Assembly: GCA_023614405.1 (NCBI GenBank) | Contig: CM042684.1 | Coordinates: 469,721,650-469,785,649 of the forward strand | DNA from: Avena insularis | Lineage: Eukaryota > Streptophyta > Magnoliopsida > Poales > Poaceae | Length of the DNA stretch: 64,000 nucleotides | Direction of reading: 5' to 3' | Shown here: positions 21,651-33,514 of the stretch, piece by piece | Numbering within the stretch: position 1 is the stretch's first letter | Layout: each line of letters begins with the position of its first letter | Notes under the pieces: generated by a model | Seen by the model: the letters and a program-made list of their open reading frames with translations, nothing else | Told to the model about the DNA's origin: nothing | Databases searched by the model: none | Program-made: the position numbers and the translations under genes

Positions 21651-22142
21651 TGACATGGTTATACCCTACGGGTACGTGACTTCAGCATACCTGGTCCAGC
21701 CCAAGGAAGGCCCACAGCAGATATACGCTGGCCCATGAAGATTTTCGGGTGGCCAAGGCCCATGACGCCTTCGGATCCTTGGAGAGCAAGACTAGTGGAG
21801 ATAGGAAATTCGAAGGGGTAAAACCCTAGAACTTGTAACCGACTAGGACTACGCCCGAGACCTGCCTAAGTCTATATAAAGGCCAGGAGGGCACGTCCTA
21901 GGGAACCTCGACTCATACTTTCGCACACGCATCCACGCCAGATCGAATCAAGACCTGTAACCTTCGGTTCCGCCAGAATCAAGAGCGCAAGCAGAGTAGG
22001 GTTTTCCTCCGGGGCCTGAACACAGGTAAATCTCGTGTCCCCCGGTTGCTTGTCCGTTAACCGTGCCACGATCTCCAGCATCCCCATCTTCTCCAAAACC
22101 CAAGTCCATAACAATGGGCATTGACGAGATTAAACCTCGTCA
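21651..22142 (+). repeat. 5' LTR of the Tat-type Gypsy element
   Basis: 492 bp with a TATA box (tctatataaagg, 21872-21883). Differences from the 3' LTR are few and include small indels near 21950-22020. The primer-binding site follows at 22145. Confidence 0.9.
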
Positions 22143-22144
22143 AT

Positions 22145-22158
22145 TGGCGCCCGTGGAA
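22145..22158 (+). other. Primer-binding site of the Tat-type element
   Basis: TGGCGCCCGTGGAA starts two bases after the LTR end CCTCGTCA. TGGCGCC starts are common for plant Gypsy elements primed by elongator tRNAs; the exact tRNA is not determined here. Confidence 0.75.
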
Positions 22159-22267
22159 TTGGGCTGCTGATTGTGCGGTCGTGTGATTCCGACCCGATCG
22201 ATCTACAACTCCGCGACGAAGAATCACCTCCTCTTGGCGCTGACTTTTACCGCCCACTCCGGATACC

Positions 22268-24420
22268 ATGAAGGATTTCGAGCCCGTGGCGGCGGACTCG
22301 AAATTCTGTTCGGGAGCTTCGCCTGTGGGACAACCGGCACCTCCGCCTCGGCGGGTGCCCGTGCGTCAATCAGGCCCGCTTCGTGGGCTCCACACCTGCA
22401 TACGACGTCACCATCAACAGATGAGTCCTACAGCAGCAGCGCAACTCCGATCTCAGGCGATCTACCTTCGGATGAAGGGACCTACGGTTCCGGATCCGAA
22501 AGCTGCGGCAGCAGCCAACCAATCTGCAGGCGCTATCTGTGCGCCGCAGTCATCCAAACCGACGAGGAAACGCCTAACCCGCCGCCCAGCCCAACCGGCA
22601 GGACGAAAACGGTGGAAACGGCGAAAACAGGGAAAACAGGGGCCACCTCATCCAACTTAGCAAAGAAGGATGGGTCGAAGCACGCCGCGCCGTCGCAGGC
22701 GAAATAGTCCTACCTCTGGACTCCTCACGTGACCTACTGATGGCATACCACTACCTCCTCATCGAGGAGCACAAGAAGCAAGTCAAGATGCAGGAGACGC
22801 CGACAAACGAAAGCAGCCTCGAGTCCAAAGGCGCGACGAGCTGCGCTCTCCGCCAAAGGACCCGGCTCTAGCACAAACGGAAACCAGGGAAACAAGCACC
22901 ACTCTCGGGTGGAAAACATGGACCCGAAGGAGCGGCGTGACGTGACCCGAACTCTCCATACATCGTTCATGGATATGGACGCCGACGGCAACATCATCCC
23001 GAAGACACCACAAGCTGCGATCATGGCAGCCATCACAGATCTCGCGCTCACCCACCTCCGGAGGGGGACCCGAAAAGGGCCATGCATAGGTCCGCACTCA
23101 CCGGACTAGGACTAATCGAGCTGCGCCCACGAAGACGCCCCACGGAGCCGAAGAAGAAAGCTCCGGCCAGCGCGACTGAGCCCCCACTCCCTCATCCGAA
23201 GATGAAGAGGAACACGATCTTCCTCGAAGGAAGAAGAGCTCGCACCGCCATAAACGCGACTACGACGCCAGAGACAAGCTTACACAGCGCAAGATCGACA
23301 AAGCACGCGCCAAACGCGCATGCTCGTCTGAATCTGAGATGGATGAAGACGAAGGAGAACTCTGCGGGGCTCGATGCTTCAGCAGATCCGTCCGGCGAAC
23401 ACAGATGCCCGCAACTTCAAGCTTCCTTCGGATACTCCGAAGTTCAACGGCACGCAAGATCCAAAGTCCTGGCTCAGTGACCATCAAAGAAACCGCCATG
23501 CAATGCCTTCATTGCGGCAAAGACGGCGCGGTCTGCTTAGCAGCCTATCATCAGGATCCATCCGAAGCTGGGAGGAGCTCGCTTATAGCTTCATTCGAAA
23601 TTTCAAAGGCACCAGCAAGAGGCCCGCCTCAATCGAAGAGTTGCGAGCCTACACTTAGAGAACGGGTGAATCTATTCGCTCGTACATACTACGCTAGTCT
23701 ACAACCAAGAACTCCGCAGCACACATCTCCGAAGAAAGGGCCATCGACGCCTTCAGGGACGGCGTCAAGCGCCCAGACTTCAAGGAGGAACTTGGGCGTG
23801 TAAAGCCCAAGACACTCGACCACCTCATGGAAATCGCCAATGGGTTGACGGCGAAGATTGCATCCAGGGCGCTATCGATGAAGAGGGCGACTATGGTCAA
23901 GACGCGAACGCCGCAACAAGAGGAGATCGCGCTCACGAGGACCGCGACGGACCCGACATGGTCGCAGTTACCGGCCAGAACGACAACAGCATAACAGCGG
24001 AGGATACCGCAGCGGAAACTTCCACGACAACGGACGACCAACGCAGTCGTGGCAACGCCGCGACCGCGACAACGGACCCTCAGCATTCGACAAACTTTCG
24101 AGTCCATGCACCATCCACTTCTACATCGACAAACAAGATGGCAAAAAGAAAGCTAGCCACATGCTCAAGGACTGCCGCGAGTTCCAGAAACTCAGCGAAG
24201 GCATGATGCATATGAGGCAACAAGCTCCAATTCCTGCGTTCGGAAACGCACCTGCGCCAGGTGAAATAGCACACGGAGCTCCTCCACCGCCTATTGAGGC
24301 CCAAATCAACCAACGCACCAAAAGAAACAACGCCGGGTCGATACCCCCACCAAAGGGAGCACTAAATATGATCCGTAAGGGACCCACCAACAGGTGCGTA
24401 AGAAAATCACCCGACAAATC
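22268..24420 (+). pseudogene. Degenerate gag of the Tat-type Gypsy element
   Basis: Gag is the structural protein that packages element RNA in cytoplasmic particles. From about 23374 the frames together give the conserved core: PKFNGTQDPKSWL, SIRSWEELAYSFIRNFKGT and RPASIEEL, then AIDAFRDGVKRPDFKEELG and KPKTLDHLMEIANG. These pieces lie in different frames (about 23374-23658 and 23700-23960), so several frameshifts are present. A Cys/His stretch at about 24105-24180 (C-x2-H ... H-x4-C, ending KDCREFQKLSEG) corresponds to the region before protease in Tat gag. The N-terminal part (22268-22900) is poorly conserved and its start is uncertain. Confidence 0.8.
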
Positions 24421-24506
24421 AACTTGGCTGTGGCAACTCCGCCTGCAATCCCTGAGTACCTCAATGGATCGGAGTCCTGCATCACATTCACTCGCGCGGA
24501 TCACCC

Positions 24507-25220
24507 TTGCCAGATCCTCGCCCAGTCATGCTGCCAGTGCCGGAGGCGCAGATCGAAGGCTTCGAGATGAGTCGCGTCTTCATGGACGGCGGCAGCGGCA
24601 TCAACCTAATGTTCGCAAGCACTCTAGCAGCTATGCGGATCCCGCAATACAGCCTGGAACAATCAGACACAACGTTCCACGACATTGTCCCAGGGAAGGG
24701 CATCTTCCCCCTGGGCAAGATAGGGCTCGACGTCATCTTCGGGAAGCCGGACAACTTTCGGCAGGAGCGCCTAGAATTCGAAGTGGTGGATTGGCCGTCG
24801 CAATACCATGCAATCCTGGGACGAGTAGCATTCGCAAGGTTCCTGGCCGTTCCACACTACGCATACCTACTACTCAAGATGCCAGGACCGAGGGGCGTCA
24901 TCACAGTCCATGGGAGCTTCACCCGATCGGACCAATGCGACAGGGATTTCAACAAAATCTCCCAGTCTTTCGGCATGCAATACGAACTTGTAAGGCTCCG
25001 CGAGGTGACGGACAATGGGCTACCCCATCCAAAGCGTAACGCACCGACATGTCTTTCAACTCCACCATCAACACCAAAAAGTGCAGGTCCATCCAACGGA
25101 TGCTCCAAGACGGCGCTGATCGCCAACGCACCGCATCAAGATAGGAAGGCGCTCGTCAATTCCTCCGTGAGCACCTTTGAAATCTTCGCCGGTGTCCTGT
25201 GGACATGCCAGAGTTCCTAG
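24507..25220 (+). pseudogene. Protease region of the Tat-type Gypsy pol
   Basis: An open frame of 237 codons. The segment VFMDGGSGINLMFASTL (from about 24571) is the retropepsin active-site motif in its Tat/Athila form (D-G-G-S in place of D-S/T-G). Downstream, PLGKIGLDVIFG and AILGRVAFARFLAVPHYAYLL match the rest of the protease domain and the linker to reverse transcriptase. Homology continues to about residue 190 and then becomes unrelated after a frameshift, so the stop at 25218-25220 is not the native end. The enzyme would cleave the Gag-Pol precursor. Confidence 0.82.
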
Positions 25221-26860
25221 GGAATTCGCCGAGCACGCACTCAATGTCTTCCTGCATACCAAGCCGCCAAGCCCATCCAAGACTGCTGAGCCACGAGCCG
25301 GGCTATCGGCAAGGAGATCAACAGACATTTCGCAGCAGACTTCATCCGGGAAATCAAGGAAAGCGAGTGGTCAAACACGGTGATGGTCCGAAGAAGGACA
25401 CGGACATCCTGCGGATGTGCGGACTTCACGCCACTAAATAAACACCGCCCTAAGGACCACTTCCTCTTCCTCGGATCGACCAGATCATCGATTCGACCGC
25501 AGTTGTGAGAAACTCTCCTTCCTCGGCGCCTACTCAAAGATAACCAGATTCGACTCAAGGTCAAGATCAAGAGAAATGGCGTTCATCACACCGTTCGAGT
25601 ATATCGCTACAACACAATGCCCTTCGGCTAAAGAACGCGTGCCACGCATCAGCGATGCATGCAGGCCTGCCTCAAGGACCAGATCAGTCGCAACATCCAA
25701 GTCTATGTCGACGACATAGTCGTAAAAAACAAGGAGGCAAGAACACTTATCGACGATCTCCGCGAGACGTTCGACAACCTTGATCGCTACAGGATCAAGC
25801 TCAATCCAGAAAAGTGCGCCAAGGCCCCTCGTCACCGCTCGGTACTTCATCTCTCAACGAGGGATCGGGCGAACCCAAGAAAATCAAAGCTATCATGACA
25901 ATGGAGAAGCGAAAAACCTCAAGGGCGTTCAGCAGCTCAGAGGCGAGTAGCGGCACTAAGGTGTTCATCACCGCATGGGCGAAGGCCCTACCATTTTACC
26001 AACTGCTGCAAGAAGGCGAACAAGTTCGAGTGGACACCGAAGCCAACGACGATTCGAAATCCTCAGCGGCTCCTCCACCTCGCCAGTTTTGGTCACGCCA
26101 AAAGAGCGCGAGCCCTGTTGTACATAGCAGCCACACACCGTGGTCAAGACAAGACTCGTGGTCGAACGACAAGAAGGCAAGACCCACGGGTACAACGCCC
26201 AATTTACTACCTCAGCGAGGTTCTCACTCAACAAAACAGCGGTACCCGCACTACTGGTTGGCTCACGGCGTGTTCATGACGGCTCGACGACCGAGCCACT
26301 ACTTCCGGGAGCATCGTGATGGTCGCCAACGAGGCACCCTAAACAGCATCCCGAATAACCCAGAGGCCACAGCGGGCCCTGTGGGGCATTGAACTATCAC
26401 CCTGGACATCATCTACGAAGCGACACGCATCAAATCTCAAGTCCTTCCGGACTTCACTGCATGGATGGAGCTGCAGCTGCCGACACCCTGCACATCTCGC
26501 AGTCTGGACAATGCATTTTGACGGCTCCAAACGCTGCCGAGCAGGGCAGAGTCATACTAACCTCCCCGCAAGATGACAAGATGAAGTACGTCCTTCGGAT
26601 GAAATTCAGAGCCTCCAACAACGAGGCCGAATACGAAGCCCTCATCCATGGCATAAAGATGGCAAAAATATGTGGCGCAACGCGCCTGGTCATCTACGGT
26701 GACTCCAACCTTGTCGTATAGCAGACGATGAATGAGTGCGACGCACACGCCGAAAACATGATCGCGTACCACGCGCTATACAATGCACTCGAAGGAGAAT
26801 TCGACGGCTGCGAACTTCGGCACGTTGGAAGAGAGCAACGAGGAGGCCGATAGACTCGCC
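25221..26860 (+). pseudogene. Reverse transcriptase and RNase H of the Tat-type Gypsy pol, degenerate
   Basis: The reverse transcriptase signature VYVDDIVVKN lies at about 25701-25730, followed by LRETFDNLDRYRIKLNPEKC, as in Gypsy enzymes. Upstream blocks are scattered over three frames and partly lost, so this domain is shortened. RNase H follows: FDGSK (about 26514), ASNNEAEYEALIHG (about 26610-26651) and IYGDSNLVV (about 26694-26720) hold the catalytic Asp, Glu and Asp. An in-frame TAG comes directly after this last block (26718-26720). These enzymes copy element RNA into DNA. Confidence 0.82.
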
Positions 26861-28292
26861 AACATCGGCTCCACTTGTGCAAAGGTACCACCAGGTGTGT
26901 TCCTCGAACAGATCTGCGTGCCATCCATCAAGCGGAAATTCCCCAAGGGATCACCCGAAGAAGCAGAACACTCGGGGGCTATGCTACCCGAAGGTCATGA
27001 AGGACCCGAAAAGTTGGATACCGGAGTTTACATGATCAACCTGATGCAGGTCATGGCAGTCGACGAAACTTGGACACGTCCATACCTCCAGTTCCTGATA
27101 AACGGAGAATTGCCAGACAGCCCGACAGATGCCCGGCGCGTATCTCGTCGGTCAAAAGCCTTCACCATCATCAACGGCGAGCTGTACAAACGCAGCATTA
27201 CAGGCGTACTACAACGGTGCGTCACCATCAATGACGGCAAGGCCATACTCCAAGATATCCACGAGGGCATCTGCGGCCACCATGCAGGCAGTCGCTCCCT
27301 CGTTGCCAAAGCTCTGCGAGCAGGATTCTCTCGCCACCACATGATGAGCGTCTGAAAGACATCGTCCGAAGATGCAACGGGTGCCAACGGTTCGCCGACA
27401 AACCGCACGCACCTGGGTCCGAACTTCGACCCATACCCATAGCCTGGCCTTTTGACCAATGGGGTCTCGACATGATCGGCAAACTGCCAAAATCCTCGAA
27501 GGGAGGACACGTCTTCCTCCTGGTCGCAGTCGACAAATTCACCAAGTGGATCGAGGCAATGCCAGTCACCAACCAGAAGGGCAAAACTGCCGTCAAATTC
27601 TTCGAATCCATTGTCTACAGGTTCGGCGTACCACACAGCATCATCACCGACAACGGATCGAACTTCATCTCCGAAGAATTCCAGGACTTCTGCGAAGGCC
27701 TTGGGATCAACATCACGTATGCCTCAGTGGCACACCCGCAAACAAACAGGCAAGTGGAAAAGGCCAACGGTCTAATCGGCGCCGGCATCAAGAAGCGCCT
27801 CATGAGCTCACTCGAGCACAAAGCGGAAGCGGGCGAAAGAGCTACCGTGCGTCATCTGTGGAGCTTACGGACCACGCCAAACAGCTCCACCGGCTACACC
27901 GTTCTTCATGGTGCACGGAGCCGTGCTACCCGGCCAATCGCCACCGAGGCTCCACGAGTCGCCATAAATAAGCTGAATCCACGGTTGCACTCGAAGATGC
28001 CGTCGACACACTCGACGAAGCACGGGATATAGCAGCAGCTAGATCAGCGGTGTACCAGCAAAGTCTCCGCAACTACCACAGCCGCTGGCTACGCCCAAGG
28101 TCCTTCGTTGAAGGAGACCTCGTCTTGCGACTTAAGCAAAAGCGACCGAATAAACTCGAGTCACCATGGGAAGGACCCTATGCCATCACCGAGGTCATCC
28201 CAGGTGGCGCCTATCGCCTCAAGCACGTGGAGTCTGGAGTCGCATACTCCAACCCATGGAACATCTCGCACCTGCGACGATTCTATCCATAG
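26861..28292 (+). pseudogene. Integrase of the Tat-type Gypsy pol, degenerate
   Basis: The zinc-binding N-terminal domain is visible as HEGICGHHAGSRSLVAKALRAGF (abridged; about 27262-27330), then, after a one-base shift near 27354, KDIVRRCNGCQRFADKPHAP. The catalytic core in the 27472-28032 frame shows the D-D-E residues in VDKFTKWIEAMP, TDNGSNF and QVEKANG. A further frameshift near 28030 separates the C-terminal GPY/F-type module (WEGPYAITEVIPGGAYRL, about 28164-28217), which ends HLRRFYP and a TAG stop at 28290-28292. Integrase inserts the cDNA into the chromosome. No chromodomain is seen, consistent with a Tat rather than a chromovirus element. Confidence 0.87.
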
Positions 28293-28654
28293 CAATGTAC
28301 CCCCTCTTTACTTTCGACAAGGCTTACAGCCAAGGCTACTCAGCCGAACCATGTACCTCCTCCATTACGATACAAATAAAGCTAAGTGTCTCGCCCCCAA
28401 CCTTCGGTTGACTATTTCTCTGCAACTTTATTACATGCTACAAACGCACTCGGGGGCTTCCCCCACCTCACGATTTCATCGACTGGGGACAAAATGTGTA
28501 CACCTAAGTAGCTGACCACGTCAGGCAAACGAAAAGGACACGTACTAAATCAAAGCACTACGTGCTCGCAAACAAGCAAACCTTTACAACAAAGGGCACA
28601 TACACGCCCAGCCGCAATATACAAATTTTACATCTATCTGTTTATTTTCAGGTC
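28293..28654 (+). other. Spacer between pol and the antisense gene
   Basis: About 360 bp of non-coding element DNA containing one 'actcgggggct'-like phrase (28449). No open frame is supported. Confidence 0.5.
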
Positions 28655-31600
28655 CTACCTATTCTGAAGAATAACCCGAGCACGCTGCTCAAACAAATCT
28701 ACAATCTGTTCGGCATACTGCCTTACAGCCGCGTAATGCGGACGCATATTCCACTCGCCACCATCTGGTCGGGGAGGTGGCCCAGTCGCCACAACAGCCA
28801 AATCTACGTCTGGGCGGTGCATCCTCACAAGAGACAAGGCAGCCTTCACCCCTGCGACGAGCTGCTGCCGCACCAGCTCCTTGACATTTCTGGCACTCCG
28901 AAACTTCGTCAGAAGACCTGCAAGGGTCGTTGGCATGGCATCCAATGGAAACATGACATGCAGCACCGAGAAAAGCGATGTCTGCACCTGGCGGAGCACC
29001 CGCGAAACCTGGTAGACACGATCCTGCCGTCGCCCGAACTATGGCGCGATCACGATCCATCCGGAAGAAGCCGCCAGCCTCCATGTCTGTTGAGTCAAGC
29101 AATTGACTCGAACATATCTCCTTTTCTTCCCTCGGGCAAGATTGGCACCTGCGACAACCGCACAAAACAAGAGTAAGGCTAGGCTCACCGAAGAACTGAG
29201 CTACAGCCGAAGAAGGATCAACTTACATTGCAGCTGCTCGGACAGCCGACCCAGCTCCGCCATCAAATACTCCTCTGGCTGCACCACGGTCTGCTTTGGA
29301 TTTCCAAACGTCAGCGCGACCGCGTAACCCAAGCAAATCTCTCTCCAAGCTGCGCACGCGATCTCGAAGAAACGCGAGCTACGAGGAATCATCCAATGAT
29401 GCTCGCAAGGGCCTTTTGGATGAAGTGTCAACTGGGTCAGGACCCGAAGGAACCTATAGCAGCAGAAAAAAGAAGGCACACAGACATTCAGCCAAGGATA
29501 GAGCGCAACTCGGAGGAATTCATTAAAGTATATAAGGCCACTACGTGGCACAAGGATGATACTACAAAAGATATTTACAACAAAAATAGACTACAAACTA
29601 CCCTACGTCTACTATGCCTAAGGCGGCGGACACTGAGTCGCCTCAGAACCAGACTGCCTAGCTTTGGCCTCGCCCTGCTGCCGCAATGCATACTTAGGCA
29701 GCAAGTCAATGAGCTTGGGCCCATATCGTCTGCAGCGAGCGGAGTAGGCGGCGAAGGATACCTCGGATCCATCCGTAGCTGTAGGCATCCGAGAAGTAAT
29801 CTGGGGCAGGTCCAGCTCCGCCCCAGCCGCCATGGCCATCGCCAGCCCGACGGACGCACCGATGCCCTTCTACTTGCGCTTGTACGCTGCAGGCGCTTCG
29901 GCTGACAGAGCCTCTGCCAGGGCACCCACGTCTTCAAGTGATGCGCCCTTCGGGAAGAGCTCCTGGTAGAAGCGACCAAGGACCTCTTTCGCCTTAGCAA
30001 GGGAGTTGGCAGCGGTCTGCAGCGGTCTTCGACCGCTACAGTGGCATCATCTAGAGCACTCCCGTGCTCCAGAGCACCACGGTCAAACTCGATGCCTGCG
30101 GCATCTGAGACAAAAAAGAAGAAAACATGAAGAAAGGCAACATAGAAGAAGATTCGAAGAACAAGAAGCAAGTACAAAAGCTAGCGCTCACCCGAAATAG
30201 CCTTGGCAGCAGCCATGAGCTTCTCCGCCACCCCTTTTTCACGAGCAGCCGCAACGGTGGCCAGCTGCTCCTCACGATCTGCGGCCTCCTGCTGCAGACG
30301 CTCTTTCACTTCGGCTGCCTTCGCCAGCTCCAGCTCAAGGCGCTCTCTGCGCCCAATGCTCCGATTGGCCAAGGCTCTTCTTGAGCATCGACCTCACGGA
30401 GAGAGTTATGCTCCTCTGCATTTACAACAAGCAAGCGTCAAGAACAGGACCAGGATAAGCAAGAGAAGTACTACAAAGCGGGCGAATACCTTGAAGCTAC
30501 ATGATTTCGCCTCGGCGTCGAGCGTTCCTCCACCCGCTTGGCCTCTTGGACAAAAGGCTGCAGCAACAGGCAATAGTAGTAAGAGCAGGACTTGGGGGCT
30601 ACGCCCAACACAAAGAAGCATAAACAACATCAGCATACGAAGACACTCGGGGGCTCCCCCGTAACATCAAGCAGGAAAACTTACGTGCTCCGAAGGCGAA
30701 CCCGCAGGCCCGCCTGCGAAATTCTGAGGCACAACCACCAGCCTCTCCTGCACAGGAGGAACTGGCGCAGCATCACCCGAAGTCGCCATCGTCCGAGGAG
30801 GAGGCGACGCAATGTCCGACTCCCCCATCATCTCCCCTGCATCATCACTGGAGCCATCGGAGGATTGCCTGCATATGAAGCCAATCAGCACAGGTGCAAA
30901 CATCATAAAAACAAAGGACAACAGTGGCAACAAGAAAACTTACGAGCCCAACACGCTCAGGTCGAAGATAGGAGAAGCCCTTCGGGCCCTTTTCTCCTCC
31001 TTCTTTTCTTCCTTCTTCTCCTCCTTCTTCTCTTCCTTCTTCCGCTTTGCTGGCGGGTGCGGAGCAACAACCCGCACAGGAATGGCAGGAAGGGGAGAGG
31101 AAGAACCCCCATGAACATCATCATGACGCTCAAGGCCCAGAGGATTTCTGGGAGTCGGAGGAGTCGAGGCATCTGACGATTCGCTAGAGCTCCGTGATCG
31201 CCAGCGAATGGCCTCAATTCGGCATCCTCCGCTGGGATCATACCGACGGTAGCTTCGGACAGAATCCACCACTTCATTATCCGGGGCATTCGGATACCTC
31301 TCGAACAGGTGGTGCCATGCCCAGCACTTTGAAGCTCTGCAAAGGAAAAGGAACTTTGTTAGCAAACAAAGGAAAAAGTACAGTGACAAAAACAAAGGGA
31401 AGCACTACGTGCAAATCTACACCTTTGGCACGGCCACGTCGAAGAAAAGGGAGAGTCAGCGACTTCCGGGAGTCCTCGTCGGCCTTGAACTTCAACAGCA
31501 CGCGAAGAGCCTTGTCAAGTTCCACCTCGGAGATTTTCTCACTCGAAACCCTCGTCGGATCACGGCGCCTAGAGTAAAGAAACATCGGGTGCGCCCTCGC

Positions 31601-32344
31601 TTGAAGGGCTGCACCGACGCTCAAAACGTCCGGATGATGTCGACACCGTTCACCTCCTTCTCGTGAATCAATTGGAGATCCTCCACCCGACGATCTGAGG
31701 CCTCTATCTCCGCTAACTCACCGTCTAAGATTTGGTTTTTCCAGGATCTTTTCTTCTCAATCAATTGGGAGGGTCAAAGGAACGAGACCAAAATCTTGCC
31801 CAGCGATGGAGTCACGGATGTAAAACCATTTCCTCACATGATCTTGGACAGATTCGGACATGGAAAAGGAAAAGAATTGCACATTGGGACCGAGGAGATG
31901 ATGAAACCCCAATGGGATACACACCATCCGAACGGTGCCTCTTCACGGAATAAAGCTTCGGAAGAGGCCAAAGTGACTCAATGCCAATCCAACACTGCAG
32001 CGTGATAAAACACGCAATGTGAAGAAGGGAGTTGGGAGATGATGATGGAGTTGAACCCCATAGAAAAAGAGTAGTCCACGAAGGAAGTCATGGACGGAAA
32101 AGAAAACCCGAATCACGAAGGCAACAAACATAACCCGATACCCGGATGGGGGCGGGATTACCTCATTGCGGAAGTCTCACGGCCGTCGTCTTCTTGGATC
32201 GAGCTCGCTCGCGCGGTTGCGGAGATTGCTCTCCAGCGTTTCGATCGCCAGACCACCGTCGATGGCTGCGGCGATGGCGGTGCCCTTCTTGCCTCCGGCG
32301 GCGCTGGTCCCAACTGCAGATGAGGACTTCTTTGGTTTCCCCAT
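28655..32344 (-). pseudogene. Antisense gene of the Tat element (putative gypsy-type transposon family), multi-exon, broken
   Basis: Read on minus, a likely start at 32344 gives MGKPKKSSSAVGTSAAGGKK. After frameshifts near 32180-32130, the stretch 32131-31943 reads VIRVFFSVHDFLRGLLFFYG and VQLHHHLP, then SHFGLFRS. This matches the plant family I know as Pfam PF04195 ('putative gypsy type transposon'). Later exons encode low-complexity acidic and Lys/Glu-rich regions, including an (EEKK)n run near 31000-31060 and a Ser/Asp cluster near 30840. Plausible introns on minus have GTAAGT donors (near 30951 and 30683) and TGCAG acceptors (near 30870, 30560 and 30412), with others at 31335, 30193 and 30110. 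Frames are interrupted in several exons, so it is not functional. The product's role is unknown; antisense genes here are a known trait of Tat elements. Confidence 0.68.
30998..31060 (-). repeat. Short tandem repeat encoding EEKK-type runs
   Basis: On plus this is a run of 'tccttcttctc'-like units; on minus it encodes KKEEKKEEKKEEK. It lies inside the antisense gene, in what would be a flexible charged region. Confidence 0.85.
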
Positions 32345-32837
32345 GGCGCTACGGCGATGGTGGCGTTGCCAACGAAGAAAGACAAAGGAAATGTGGAGGA
32401 AACTCTCAGCGCGCAGCAAGAATAGCTCAAGAACGAGGGGGCAGTAAATACATGAACTGATGCGGTGAAAAACAAACCACGATTTCACCAGGGATTATAA
32501 CAGCGAAGACGACGCACGCTGGCCGTCCATCGAGAAGACCTAATGCCAACGATAGATCTGGCCGTACACGTGTCAGCACCAAAACGAACCGTCGTTACCA
32601 CGCCGTCCACTACGTGCGGAAATCGAGGAGACGCCGTAATCATCTCCACGCCACGCGTGACCGGTCAATTCAAAGTCAGCAAGTGGGACCCACGCTTCGT
32701 CCAGTAAAGTCATCTCTGGCGTAGCAGACGCTTGAGGTCATCGATCGTAAGCACTGACGTCATCAAAAGCTCTACTAGCACCTCTTCGGCTCCACAGCTA
32801 AAAGTACTCACTCGAATCTACGATTCGACTAAATACT

Positions 32838-32962
32838 TGCACCCGAAAACATAGTTGCACCCGAAAACATAGTTGGAGATAGTTGCACCCGAAAACATAG
32901 TTGCACCCGAAAACAATCCCTACGATCATATACTATTAAAACATAGTTGCACCCGAAAAATG
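32838..32962 (+). repeat. Tandem repeats of an 18-bp unit
   Basis: The phrase 'gttgcacccgaaaacata' (or close variants) occurs five to six times, with a short spacer between the third and fourth copies. It sits about 50 bp before the 3' LTR of the Tat element. Confidence 0.9.
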
Positions 32963-33010
32963 GAAGAGTCCTCAGCCGAATCTACGATTCGACTGATCAC
33001 TCGAGACTCT

Positions 33011-33509
33011 TGACATGGTTATACCCTCACGTGCATTGACTTCAAAGATACCGTCCAGCCCAAGGAAGGCCCACAGCAGATATACGCTGGCCAATGAAGA
33101 TTTTCGGGTGGCCAAGGCCCATGACGCCTTCGGATCCTTGGAGAGCAAGACTAGTGGAGATAGGAAATTCGAAGGGGTAAAACCCTAGAACTTGTAACCG
33201 ACTAGGACTACGCCCGAGACCTGTCTAAGTCTATATAAAGACCAGGAGGGCACGTCCTAGGGAACCTCGACTCATACTTTCGCACACGCATTCACGCCAG
33301 ATCGAATCTGCGCACCATGTAACCTTCGGTTCCGCCTAATCCAAGAGCAGACAAGCAGGAGTAGGGTTTTCCCTCCGGGGGCCTGAACCTGGGTAAATCT
33401 CGTGTCCCCTGGTTGCTTGTCTGTTAACCGTGCCACGATCTCCAGCATCCCCATCTTCTCCAAAACCCAAGTCCATAACAATGGGCATTGACGAGATTAA
33501 ACCTCGTCA
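33011..33509 (+). repeat. 3' LTR of the Tat-type Gypsy element
   Basis: 499 bp matching 21651-22142 and followed by the CCTGC target duplication. No classical purine-rich tract precedes it; the bases before it are 'actcgagactct', a degenerate candidate. Confidence 0.9.
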
Positions 33510-33514
33510 CCTGC

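Larger units (their letters stand above)
21651..33509 (+). mobile_element. Tat-lineage Ty3/Gypsy LTR retrotransposon, complete but degenerate
   Basis: The termini are LTRs of 492 bp (21651-22142) and 499 bp (33011-33509), both starting TGACATGG and ending CCTCGTCA, with target duplications CCTGC at 21646-21650 and 33510-33514. A primer-binding site beginning TGGCGCC follows the 5' LTR. The order gag, protease, reverse transcriptase, RNase H, integrase is Ty3/Gypsy. A roughly 4.7-kb region with an antisense gene between integrase and the 3' LTR is the hallmark I recall for Tat-group elements (Grande, RIRE2 type). Phrases such as 'actcgggggct' recur (26970, 28449, 30645), as in other elements of this group. 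All coding parts carry frameshifts and stops, so it cannot be autonomous now. Confidence 0.88.

Noticed and set aside
27459..27971. 170-codon frame in the integrase region
   Set aside because: It is an out-of-frame shadow of the integrase core, whose D-D-E motifs lie in the frame at 27472.
32838..32962. A CRISPR-like array
   Set aside because: Repeats are directly adjacent, without unique spacers, in a plant retrotransposon.
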